A DNA stretch of 64,000 nucleotides from Moringa oleifera (taxonomy: Eukaryota > Streptophyta > Magnoliopsida > Brassicales > Moringaceae), in the NCBI GenBank assembly GCA_021397835.1, contig JAJFZO010000191.1:2671001-2735000 (forward strand), given 5' to 3'. The translations under genes were made by a program, and so were the position numbers. This document shows positions 12,206 through 23,100 of the stretch, in pieces. Under the pieces are notes generated by a model. The model was not told the origin of the DNA and ran no database searches. It saw only the letters and a list, made by a program, of their open reading frames with translations. How positions within the stretch are numbered: the first letter of the stretch is position 1; every line of letters starts with the position of its first letter.

Positions 12206-15200
12206 ATGAAGATCTCCCTGTTTAGCTCTCTGTCTTTCTTCTTTCTTATTTGTTTTTTCAGGTGATTCTTTACTCTTTTTTCGACAATTTTCCATATTGA
12301 AGGTATTGGAACATGAACATGCTTAATCAATATTCATAATATCTCATCCGTTAGCGGTTCGATGCCAATCAATTAGACTTCTTTGCTGACTGTTGTAGAT
12401 TGATATGGAAGAAGAGCTCTAATTCTTTCTTTCTCATTTCGCGGTAATCTATGAAAATTTCCGAACCAGCAGTTATTTGTATTGCTGCCCTTATTTATTT
12501 ATGACTCCTTCGGGATTTCTTATCTGATCGGTAAATTGGAACTTTGAGGTCCGACTTCTTAGTTCGCCACACAAGTACTTAATTCGCTAATTTCTTTCCT
12601 TTTCTTTTTAGATAATTTTCATTCTTTGGCATCACAATTTTGGCATTGTCTAGTTCAAGATTGGGCAAAACAAACCCTGGCATTAGTTTCTGTTTGTTGA
12701 AATTCATTGAACTGAGTGCAACTGTCTTGGTCAGTGCAAATGACTGTCTTGGTCAGTGCAAATGACATAATTGCAATGTTGTTTTAAACTTTTGGTCATT
12801 TAAATCAGGCTCAAAATTTACTGTAAAAGCTTGTAACTCAGTTTCTTGGTTAGAGTGCATGGATTTTGTAATTATCAGTGAGCTTTGTCTAGGCTTTAGA
12901 GGGAAACATGAGTAAAACATCTTTTCAATCTTTGTAAGACTTACAGCACAGATAAAAGTGCCTCCAACACCAGAGATGTATATAAATATGTTTATTATGT
13001 CGTTATTGATGCATCTACGTATTGTATGAAGCTGTAGTTAGTCATTGATGAAGCAGATGATGTATCTCAAGTGGGTGCCTGTTTCAGGGTGTCATCGGTA
13101 ACTTTATCAGGGGAAGGACATGGTAGCTTACCACCAAGAGGTTGGAACTCCTATGATTCCTTTTGCTGGACTATCTCTGAAGAAGAGTTCTTGCAAAGTG
13201 CTGAAATCGTTTCCAGGCGTCTTCATGCTCATGGATATGAGGTTTAACACGGTCAATCACTACATATTTTAATTTCTGATATTTTTATTAGACATTTGAA
13301 TTTTGTTAATGATCGTAATTATGTTGCTCCTTTTCTACTGCATTTGCATACAGTATGTTGTGGTGGATTACCTTTGGTATAGGAGGAAGGTACAAGGTGC
13401 TTATGTAGACTCTCTTGGATTTGATGTAATTGATGAATGGGGGAGAATGCTTCCTGATCCTGAAAGATGGCCATCATCTAAAGGCGGGAAAGGTTTCACT
13501 GAAGTAGCGAAGAAGGTACATGACATGGGTTTGAAGTTTGGAATTCATGTTATGAGAGGAATAAGTACACAAGCAGTTAATGCAAACACCCTTATCTTAG
13601 ATCCTATCAAGGTACTGTTCCTCATGTCCACCATAAGATATTGATATTTCTTTTCTTTGCACACTGGCTTCAAACAATCATCTGAAGATATCATCCTTAA
13701 ACACAGAGTGACTATGTGAAAGTCACATCTGCAAAAACTCAAGTAGTATGAACTATCAGTAGTAAAGTGTGATAGTTGAGCTCCTATTTTTATTTGTTAT
13801 TAGGGAGGTGCCTATGAAGAGTCTGGTCGGCAGTGGCGGGCACAAGATATTGGACTCAAGGAGAGGGCTTGTGCATGGATGCCACACGGTTTCATGAGTG
13901 TAAATACCAAGTTGGGAGCAGGAAGGGCCTTCTTGAGATCACTCTATAAACAATATGCTGAGTGGGGTGTTGATTTCGGTAATTTGGAAATTACTATCAA
14001 GTCATACTGCTTCATCTAAAGTGTCCCTCCAGCTGTTTGATGACTTATTCAACTTTGGTTCGAGAAATAGCCCTAGGAAATCTAAAATTTTCAGTTATCT
14101 TATAATAGCCTTGATAAATGAGTATATGCACGATTCCAGTGTGTTAAGAGTCATTCGTTTTCTGTAATCATGGATCATATGTTATTACTTTAAACCAGAA
14201 AAATATTGGGCCAAAGGACTAAAGGACTCTTAACTTAATTCATCCTGAACAAGGTGCCAACTAGTTACTTGTATTTGACAAAGCATGTTTTTCTGAAATT
14301 TTAGCTCTGTAAAATGAACAATTGACTGAACAATCACATTTTTCTAATGGCTTATTTCAGTACATCTGATTTAATGGCTTCTCTTTGCAGTAAAACATGA
14401 CTGTGTATTTGGTGATGACTTGAACATAGAGGAGATAAGCATTGTATCTGAGGTATGTAGTACAGCATGGAATATTAACAATCTTCTGCTAAAATGTGCA
14501 TGATGGAGATAATTTATGATGTGTCCTTTTGCAGGTTCTGAAGGAGCTTGATCGTCCCATTTTGTACTCTTTGTCTCCTGGCACCAGTGTGACTCCAGCT
14601 ATGGCCAAAGATGTTAGTGGATTAGTCAATATGTACAGAATAACTGGGGATGATTGGGATTCATGGGGAGATGTTGTAGCTCATTTTAATGTTACAAGGT
14701 GGGTGAAGGACTCCATTTATTAATGGCTTAATCAGATTGCTTTTCAATTTTTGTCAGCTGTCTTCATATCTTGTTTCCTGTCTTTATATTGTGTGATACA
14801 CCTTCTGTTTGCTTCAGGGATTTCTCTGCTGCTAACATGATAGGTGCCAAGGGCTTAAAAGGGCAGTCCTGGCCAGACTTAGACATGCTGCCATTGGGAT
14901 GGCTCACTGATCAAGGTTGTTACTTTCTTGAACTTTACATACAAGGATCATAATGAGAAAAGGAAAGCAAAGTTTGGCATTTTAAAACACAGGACACTGC
15001 TACTCGTGCCTATGAGTTCAAAATACCAAGATGTTAACTAAGATGATGATGTTAGTTTCAAGTTGGCCACACAACAGTACTCCTAGTGGTCCATGATCAA
15101 ACAAATTTGAGAAATGAAATTTGCTTGCATATTGTTCCTCTGAGAAACTTATACTAGAAACGTAATATGCATTAGTCGAGTTATTTTTGCAGTAACAGTG

Positions 15201-16706
15201 TGTAATATTGCCTGATGGGGCTTTATGCAGAGCTGGAAAGCCACAAATAATTGGATATTTTCATGTATTCTAGGTTCAAATGAAGGTCCCCACAGAAAAT
15301 GTAATCTTAATCTAGATGAGCAAAGAACTCAGGTATTTTCATATGAGTCAATATAGTGTTCAATCCCTGATACAAATAGCACTGCTGACCTCTTATTTTC
15401 ACAGATGACTTTGTGGGCAATGGCCAAGTCCCCGCTCATGTTTGGAGGCGATGTGAGAAAGCTTGATGAGACCACATATAATCTGATAACAAATCCTACA
15501 CTGCTGGAAATAAACTCTTTTAGCTCAAACAATATGGAGGCATGTAAATCTGAATTGTGGATTCATTTAAAATTAATTTTCACCGGAGTAGCATCATTTG
15601 ATAACAGCTTTTCTTTATGCATCACAGTTTCCTTATATTACTGGTAGAACGGTATCTAGGAGGAAGATTAAGGTTCACACACAGAATCTGACAGAAGGAG
15701 GTATATCACATAGACGTGTTTTTGGTCTCACTAGCTGCAAGGACCTCAGAGCAAATGCCTGGTCCATTGAAACCCTCAACCAGGATGTAGAACGGATTTG
15801 CTGGAATGAAAAGTCGGGAAAGATATTTGAGGAACCTTTATGCCTTTACAAGAGAAAGCCGCTTTTATCTTTGTAAGTTTCTTTGTCTTTCCATAATAAT
15901 CCATTCGTTTTGTTGTTATCACTTGTGCTAATATTATAGTTGTGATTCTTGACTCCATATTTTGATGCAGAGATGGGGAAATCATGGAGAAGAGGCAATA
16001 TCAAGAGAAACTCCATTTGTTAGCAAGTCACAGAACAGAGTTCTGCTTGGATGCTTCGCCAAAACGGAGGCTTACTTCAAAAGAATTTAAGAGAGGATCA
16101 TTTTCACCTTGCAGATTGGATGCTAACCAGGTATCTTCTAGTCTTTGTTACATATGAAGAGGCAAATGTCCTCACTCATTGAATTGAGAGAAGAGAAGAC
16201 AATTCAAATGCTACATATATGGTGCAATTACATTCATCGAATCATTACAAGATGGGAAGCATTTGGATTCCATACACTGTTGTTGGTTCATGGCATGTTT
16301 TATGGTTGTAGAACTCTAATCAATTTCCACTTTCTTTGTCGTCTAAATCTGAATCCCTGCCTGATTGAGACAATGTGAGAGATTTATGTAAATGTATGCT
16401 AAAAATTAGAGGCTACATGCTACTCAGCCAACGGCAAGGCTATAATTCTATCTTGCCCCCTTTCCTATCAGTTTTGCTTCTTCCAGTTACGTGTTCTTTT
16501 GTGTGTATATATTATAGTTTGATATTTTTTTTTTTTTGACAATTTGAGAGCTAACACTTTTAATATTAACAGATGTGGGAGTTGAACAATGACGGAAATC
16601 TTAAAAACAGTTATTCTGGTCTCTGTGCAGTACTGGACTCGGTAAAAGGTAATATACCTGATTCTGATTTTCCACCCTCAATGAGCTGATTATTGATGGA
16701 TTAACG

Positions 16707-16743
<37 letters not shown>

Positions 16744-17460
16744 ATGGCTGTGTAATCTCCAAGTACTAATTTATTGGTTATGCAGCAAGTGCTGTTTCCA
16801 GTGGTGTCCGCTCTTGGATTGCAACCGGGAGAGGAGGTTAGATTTCCTTGAAGCATTTGATAAGTTTTCCTTAGGATTTTGAGCTCTGGAGGGCTCGTCT
16901 ACTGCAATAAAAATAAATAATGGAGTATGATAAGCATAAATATCTGCTTTGTTGGCCATCTAAATCTGAGAACACTTATCTCTAACTTCTGTGTTACAGA
17001 TTAGTTGAAATTTTTTTCACTTAACTGAGCTATTGGGTTTGGTTTTATCCATATCTTTTTCAAGGGAATTAACGTATGTGCTTGAAGTTCATGCTGTCAG
17101 AATGGCCCTAGTTCCTCATCTCTTGTAATATATTGATTGATGCATCTTCATTCTGTGTCCTGGTCCTTTCAGACATTATATTTGCGTGGTTCTCTATCTG
17201 GCCCATAATGAAAAAAAATTTCTTGTTCAGGAGAAATATATGTTGCATTTTTCAACCTCAACCAAGAGAAGTCGGTCATATCTGCTAAGATATCAGACCT
17301 TGCTAGGGCACTTCCAATGAAGAATTTTAGTGGAGTTTCGTGTAAGTACCGAGAAGTTTGGAGTGGAAAGGACTTGGGGGTAACAAAAGAATTGATATCA
17401 ATGCCAGTGGAGATTCATGGTTGTGCACTGTTTGTCTTGAACTGCAATCAGACAGGATAA
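12206..17460 (+). CDS. APSE: GH27 beta-L-arabinopyranosidase / alpha-galactosidase (APSE-like)
   Basis: This is a secreted GH27 enzyme, closest to Arabidopsis APSE (At3g26380), which removes beta-L-arabinopyranose and alpha-galactose from arabinogalactan proteins. Fourteen coding exons join in phase to 640 aa: 12206-12261, 13088-13241, 13354-13611, 13804-13978, 14391-14452, 14535-14698, 14818-14915, 15274-15332, 15405-15539, 15628-15872, 15971-16130, 16573-16648, 16786-16836 and 17231-17460. Exon 1 encodes a signal peptide (MKISLFSSLSFFFLICFF). GH27 hallmarks: PPRGWNSYDSF near the N-terminus, the nucleophile block VDFVKHDCV (Asp218), the acid/base region YRITGDDW (Asp274) and SWPDLDMLPLG. A beta-sandwich domain follows, including GRGGEIYVAFFNLNQ and FVLNCNQTG. 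The intron after 15539 needs a GC-AG border. The start was chosen because ATG 12206 gives a signal peptide and phase 2 into exon 2. Substrate preference is inferred from the family member. Confidence 0.9.
12721..12766. repeat. 22 bp perfect tandem duplication in APSE intron 1
   Basis: The unit beginning actgtcttggtcagtgc occurs twice head to tail with a 22 bp period, without mismatch. It lies in the first APSE intron and has no evident coding effect. Confidence 0.85.
16711..16740. repeat. (CT)15 microsatellite in APSE intron 12
   Basis: A pure CT dinucleotide run of about 15 units sits between the exons ending at 16648 and starting at 16786. It could serve as a polymorphic marker. Confidence 0.9.
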
Positions 17461-19247
17461 CTCAGAGCAGAAATTTTGTGCTGTGGATCCCCTGCAAACA
17501 AATCCTCTTCTTTTCCAGTTTCTTCTGTTCTTGTTGTTGTATAACAAAATGAACTACAGAAATTGCTGAATGTATGGGATAAAGGTTATGCTGCAATAAA
17601 ATGATAGTTTCTCTGCAACTTCCTGGTTGGGAACTGTTTGCTGATTCCTTGAATTCTTTTACTACACGTCAGCATGAAAGAGGATATGTAGCCTCCATAT
17701 TTTCTAACTTGATTTACCAAATTTCAGACATTTAAATATTGCAGCAGGCTGAGTGGAGCTCTCTATCTATGCCTGGTAAGATAGCTTTCTAGTTAGTTTG
17801 CTTTTTAATTATTCTCAGAGTCAGTCTGCTTTCTTTCTTTCTTCTGTTTTTCATTCCCCAGGGACTTTCTGGCGGCGAATGTGACAGACGGCTCACTCAC
17901 CCGCTACCAACCATCTTCTGTGGTGCCGCCATTGAATAATAATGTAAGGGAGGCAAAGGGCAGAGAGTTTTTTCAGTGCCTATGATAAGGTAATGATGTA
18001 TATTATATAATATAAGTCCCATAACTTTTCATCTCTTTAACGAGTGGTGACACCACTTGCCATTTAATGGCACTTGTTAATTCATCATGATCATGGAATA
18101 GAGCTTGCCCTTAATCATGAAAGATGACAAAAAGTTTGAGAAAGTGGTAAGCCAATTGCCACTAAAATACCCATTTTTTATAATCCAAGAATTTTGGTTG
18201 TTGGTATTAATAGAAAGGATTAGTGATTAGTAAGTGGAAATTTTTGATTTTGTAATCCTAAAAGAAGATGAATCTTGAATGCGGTTCCCTGACACAAAAA
18301 GCTTTTTGATCATGCTGTTTTCTGTGATGCTCAACAATGAAGTTGACATAAAAGTCTAAATCATCTTGGTCATTTTCTCTTTCTTTCTTGCAAGAAAGTC
18401 CTGACTTGATTCTATCTAGTGTTCCATGTTAACCATTGAATGTGATTAACTGAGGAATTAGAATTATTTGATGATTTAATTTGTGTGAATTTTTTAAATA
18501 AAAATAAAAATATATTTTTGTAATTTGTTATAGTAATATAAAAATAAATGATAAAAATTTTAATTTTAATTTTATTAAATTATCACATATTATTATTTTT
18601 TGCAAAAGCTTAATATAATTTGATGATTTTGAATCTTAACCGACAAAGCTGTTTGAAGTCATGGCACACGTAACATTTGCTATTTTACTTGCCAAAGACA
18701 ACATTGTTAAAATCAAGCTAACCTTAACCGGGAAGAAAGAAATATCAGATTTTGGTAAAATCTCTTAGAGGATTTGATCGAGCCAGATAAAACAAGTCAT
18801 ATTTATATGCAAAATGTACACAAAAAGTTTTTGGCAAATCTTTCTGCACAAAAGTCCAAGGCCGCCTCGCTTGAATTTCATGGCTCAAAGGGTCCAAATA
18901 AAGCAAAATGACAAATTAAATACTAATATACTTTACTTGCAAAAATCAATTGAAGACCAAGATTCCAGTTTTATCCTCACGTTCTTCTTTTATGCTCGGA
19001 AAATAGTTAATTCCATGGGAAGAAGGAACATAATATCTTAAAATCTAAGAGCCGACAGAAAATTGTCCAAAGGCCCAGTGTCTCATAATTTTGTCATTTT
19101 GTCATGAATTATTAATTTAGGGGCTTAAAGTGTAAGTTATCCAAAGTTTGAGCACTGAATGGCAAATATGGTATAATTGTTCCAAAGTTTTTGGCGCCTC
19201 ATCCCGTGGCGGAGTCCTGTGATTTTTCTCCGTGCCTCAGCTCTGCA
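17461..19247. other. APSE 3' flank and SUFE2 upstream region
   Basis: The first 500 bp are probable 3' UTR and terminator DNA of APSE. From about 18480 the sequence becomes AT-rich with short A/T runs and no coding capacity that I recognise. The last 200 bp are the proximal promoter of the SufE gene. Confidence 0.4.
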
Positions 19248-19255
19248 TATAAATA
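19248..19255 (+). promoter_or_regulatory. TATA box of the SufE-like gene
   Basis: TATAAATA lies in a suitable position for a transcription start near 19280, which would leave a pyrimidine-rich leader of about 130 bp before the SufE frame. A good TATA here argues that no upstream exon supplies the missing start codon. Confidence 0.6.
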
Positions 19256-19410
19256 CAGACAGACATAAGCTGCGTGGCTTCAGGATCTCTTCATCTTCTC
19301 CGTCTTAACGTTCGTTTACTGTCTTTTTTCTGTGTTTTTTTTTTTCGTTTGAGTTCTCTGCTTTCTCTATCTGTTATTCTTCATTTTTCTTACTATCCAA
19401 CTCATCAAGT

Positions 19411-20178
19411 TTGAATGCATCGCCTTCTCCTTCCTCTTCCTTTCCTTCGTTCACGAAGCTGGAAGAGAGCTGTAAGCCTAACCCTAGGCGCATTCAATTT
19501 GATCTTCATAAAGCTGCATTCTCGCTCAAGTCGAGGATATGTTTAGGCAAGTTTGATGCAAATCTCAGTTTCCGGTGGAAATCAAATGCTCGAAAACCTG
19601 AATCCTTTGCTGCTTGTTCCACAACGGCGACCGGTATGCCCTTAGAGAACCCTGGACTTGTAGGTGACAAGCTTCAACGGTTGGTTTCAGAATTCAAGTC
19701 CCTAAGGGAGCCAATTGATCGCGTAAAACGGTTGCTGTGGTACGCTGGGTTTCTGCCTCTATTGGATGAGTCGGCTCGCGTGCCGGCTAATCGAGTCACG
19801 GGGTGCGCTACTCAGGTCTGGTTGGACGCCAAAATTGACGAGTTTGGGAAGATGAGATTCAGAGCTGATAGCGACTCAGAGATTACCAAAGGCTTCTGTT
19901 CTTGCTTGATTTGGATGCTTGACGGTGCGGAGCCTGAGGAGGTGCTTGAAGTGAGGATGGACGATTTGTCAGAGATGAACGTCGGAGTTCACGGCAAGGC
20001 CCGATCGAGAGTGAACACGTGGCACAATGTTTTGATCGATATGCAAAAGAGGACAATAGGTTTGCTCGCCCAGCGTGATGGAAAGCTGCCTCTGGCTCCG
20101 TTTTCTTCGCTGGTTGCAACGGCCGAAGGCATCCGTGCTGGCGGAAGTCACGCCAAAGCTCAGGTCTTGATTGCTTGA
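19411..20178 (+). CDS. SUFE2: SufE-like protein 2, chloroplastic; no ATG at expected start
   Basis: SufE proteins activate the cysteine desulfurase NFS2 by taking persulfide sulfur on a conserved Cys, for Fe-S cluster assembly in plastids. This intronless frame encodes 255 aa: a Ser-rich transit-peptide-like start (NASPSPSSSFPSF), then the SufE fold with KLQRLVSEFKSLREPIDRVK, YAGFLPLLDE, and the catalytic loop NRVTGCATQVW (Cys132 counted from 19411), ending near HAKAQ. No BolA or NadA domain follows, so it matches SUFE2 (At1g67810) and not SUFE1 or SUFE3. Oddity: the codon at 19411 is TTG. The frame is open back to a stop at 19306 with no ATG, and the first in-frame ATG is Met76 (19636), which would remove the transit peptide. 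An overlapping ATG at 19415 is in another frame and terminates after about 43 codons. The product may start at a non-AUG codon, or ATG may have been lost by mutation or sequence error. A donor-like AG|GT at the end leaves the exact C-terminus open. Confidence 0.85.
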   Translation: MNASPSPSSSFPSFTKLEESCKPNPRRIQFDLHKAAFSLKSRICLGKFDANLSFRWKSNARKPESFAACSTTATGMPLENPGLVGDKLQRLVSEFKSLREPIDRVKRLLWYAGFLPLLDESARVPANRVTGCATQVWLDAKIDEFGKMRFRADSDSEITKGFCSCLIWMLDGAEPEEVLEVRMDDLSEMNVGVHGKARSRVNTWHNVLIDMQKRTIGLLAQRDGKLPLAPFSSLVATAEGIRAGGSHAKAQVLIA

Positions 20179-23100
20179 ATTTTTTTATTTTAATTTAAGT
20201 TTGAATTTTTTAGTGTTAATCTATGTACGAGGCGCTATTGCTTGATTTAAGCCAATTTGTTTATTTTGATTGCTTGATTTTGCTTTTGCATGGAATTCCT
20301 GTGATGGATTTGCTCTGATCAACTGGGAAATGTTCATGAGTTTATGATGATTAAATTGGCTTTCCCTATGAGTCCCTGGCAGGTTTAGATTTGTAAGCTT
20401 GGTCATGTAAATGCAGGCCAACTTCTTGCTCCCTGATGAGATCAAAAAATTTGTTATGTATTAAAAGACAATAAATACTACCCATGACTTTTTACGTGGA
20501 TGAAGAAGTCGAGGTCGTTTTAACGGCTGCATCGAAGTTTGGCCTACCTTTCATATATCTAATTCATTATTTATGGCAGTTGACTTTTTGGATCAAGAAG
20601 TCCAGGTCGCTTTAACTTCTGCCAGACGTTTTTGGCCTACCTATGATATGTCTAAGAAGTGTTGGCCTGCCTTTCAGATATCTAATTCATTGTTTATGGC
20701 AGCTAGGGTAGTCAAGACAGTAAAATCTGGATGCCAATTTATCACAACCTTTGGAATGGATTTTATGGCAGCGAACTGATGCGCAAGGCTAGATCCAGAA
20801 AGGTATTCTCTTTGACGCACAATCGCCTCTTATTTGAACAAATTCATATGCCTACTATGTTCAACAGAGACGATCTGTTAGGCTATAGATATTACTTAAT
20901 CATTTGGAAGACAGCTGTGGAACTGAGGGAACAAGATGCCTATCTTTTACACCATTGAAAGAGACGTCAATTTGATAAGCATGGATCTAACTGTAGAATT
21001 ACCTGCAAGCATTGATCTATTGGAGCTGGGAGCTGTCTATCTGGGCCTTACTTTCCTTTTTATTTAATGAGTTCAGCAATCATATCTGGTTAAGTCATCT
21101 TTTATGCACTTCTAGTCTCTAAAGCTAGTGGCTGCACATTTTTTTCCTCTCCATTGTCAGATGCTAGCAGCATGGTTGCCAGTTAGGCTTCTACAGGATG
21201 TTATCTGCTGAAAGTCCTGCATTATCTGAACTTTCAGATGCAATATCAGCTCTTTGATTAAATATCATTTAGATAGGCACTTCATAAAAGACTAAAGCAT
21301 ATACTCATAAACTTGTACCAACAATAACTCGTACTTCTTTTGATGTTGTCCAGATAATTACGACGGGCAGGTTTGGATGTTAGACTGGTGCCCACATCTG
21401 GGTTCCTAAACTCATGCTGGGTCTCCAAGGCTTGCTCAAATTCCAAAATTAGATGTATGGTAAGGCCCTGATATGTACATAAGGATGCAAACATTACAAA
21501 GCTGTTCTAGCAGATGGCTAAGATGACAGAGGAAGAGATTGTCGAGATACATATGGAACATAATTGAGACTCCCTCCGCAAGATCATTGCTTGTCTCAAC
21601 TAAAACCATGTAACATTTTTGGCTTTCATTCTGAAAAAATATAAGTTTTACCCTTTTTATTTCATTAGGATTTTGAGAAATGCAATATGGATCTCATGAG
21701 CCAGTGGAGACTCCATTTATTGCTCATCTGATTATACTTGGGCCTGATTTTCAAAGTAACAGAAACTCTGTAGTTAAAAGGTTTCTGCTAATGATTTGGC
21801 TTCTTGTGTTTCTATTTCTGTCTCTTCCAAACCATTCAGGTGGGTGTCATCTGTGTGGTGCATGTCCCGTTGCCCACTGTTGCTTAAACTGCATGGTACC
21901 ATAGAATTTTGAATTTGTTCTCTCATGAACTTAACAGCAAATAAAACTGAAGATATATGATAATATCTATTAGGACAAGTTGTAAGCTATGTGCTTTATT
22001 TCTGGGTGAAGTCTTTTTAGCATTTGAATCACATTTCAATCATGGAGTTAAACACCTCAGTTTAATTTAAAATGGCATATGTTTTATAGGATTGGTGACA
22101 GGTAAGTTCTGATTACTGAAGTGGGAGTTAGAGGGGAGCAACTACTAGGTGCTTCTATGGAGGTTTGTTGCAGTGTTATTTTTCAAAAACTCTTAAACTG
22201 AGCAGGAAAATCTGTTTGTATCCTACTACTTTCTGGCAATGTTCTTCTGATTTGCATTTGTTATCATGTACCATCTTTTTTTCTTTAATTTGATTGTTAT
22301 GGTGTAATCTTAAGCCATTGTTCCTGTGTTACTGTGTGAACCCTGCATATCAGGATGGCTGCTCCATTGTGCCCTGACACCTTTGGAAAAGAAGGTATGG
22401 AGAAGATAACAGATTGGCTCTCTGCTGCATACCTAGCATTTCATTTTGAAGCTTGCAGGAGAGATGCTTTCTCTGGCACTCAAAGCAAAATTGAAAAGCG
22501 GAGGGGTGGGTTCGATTCAGAACATGTTAGATTTGATGAAGCAAATGGTTCAAGAGGTTTTGAATGAAGACCATAAATACCATCATCTGCTTGTTCTGGG
22601 AAATGGCTCAGAAGTTGTGACTTAGATTGTTTCAGCTGGTTTAGAGATGATTAAGGGCCTTTGAGTCCTCTTCATAAATGCAGAGATTAACATCCAACGT
22701 CTCTTACACAGTCTCATCAGAGTATTTGACAAGACATTGAGGAATCTGTCTGAGGGAATAGATTCATTTAAAATCAGCAAGTGTGGGACTCTACTCTTGG
22801 AGCTTCAGGTGGGAATGGTGCTCCATGGACAGAGGCTGTACATTTAATATGCAAAGGTAAATATTTTTCCTGAAGAAACAATCAAGATGAAAGCATCACA
22901 GAAAAGCATTCGGGACTGTGTAGAAGCTCATCTGAAAAATTTGCCATATTATGCATGAGCCTTTGATCCCTGTAATTGAGTATGAAATGCTAAGTGATGA
23001 AATCACTTAGATTAGACATCTAGAATAATTGCAATCTCTCTAACCTGCCAGGCTCACTCCCAGAAGTCTGTCATGACCAACCTGATGCATAACATATAAT

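Noticed and set aside
17337..17350. GTAAGT within the last APSE exon
   Set aside because: The open frame continues with family-like sequence (REVWSGKDLGV) to the stop, so it is coding and not a donor.
19415..19546. ATG frame overlapping the SUFE2 start (MHRLLLPLPFLRSRS)
   Set aside because: It ends after about 43 codons and does not join the SufE domain; it is more likely a chance overlap in a Ser-rich region.
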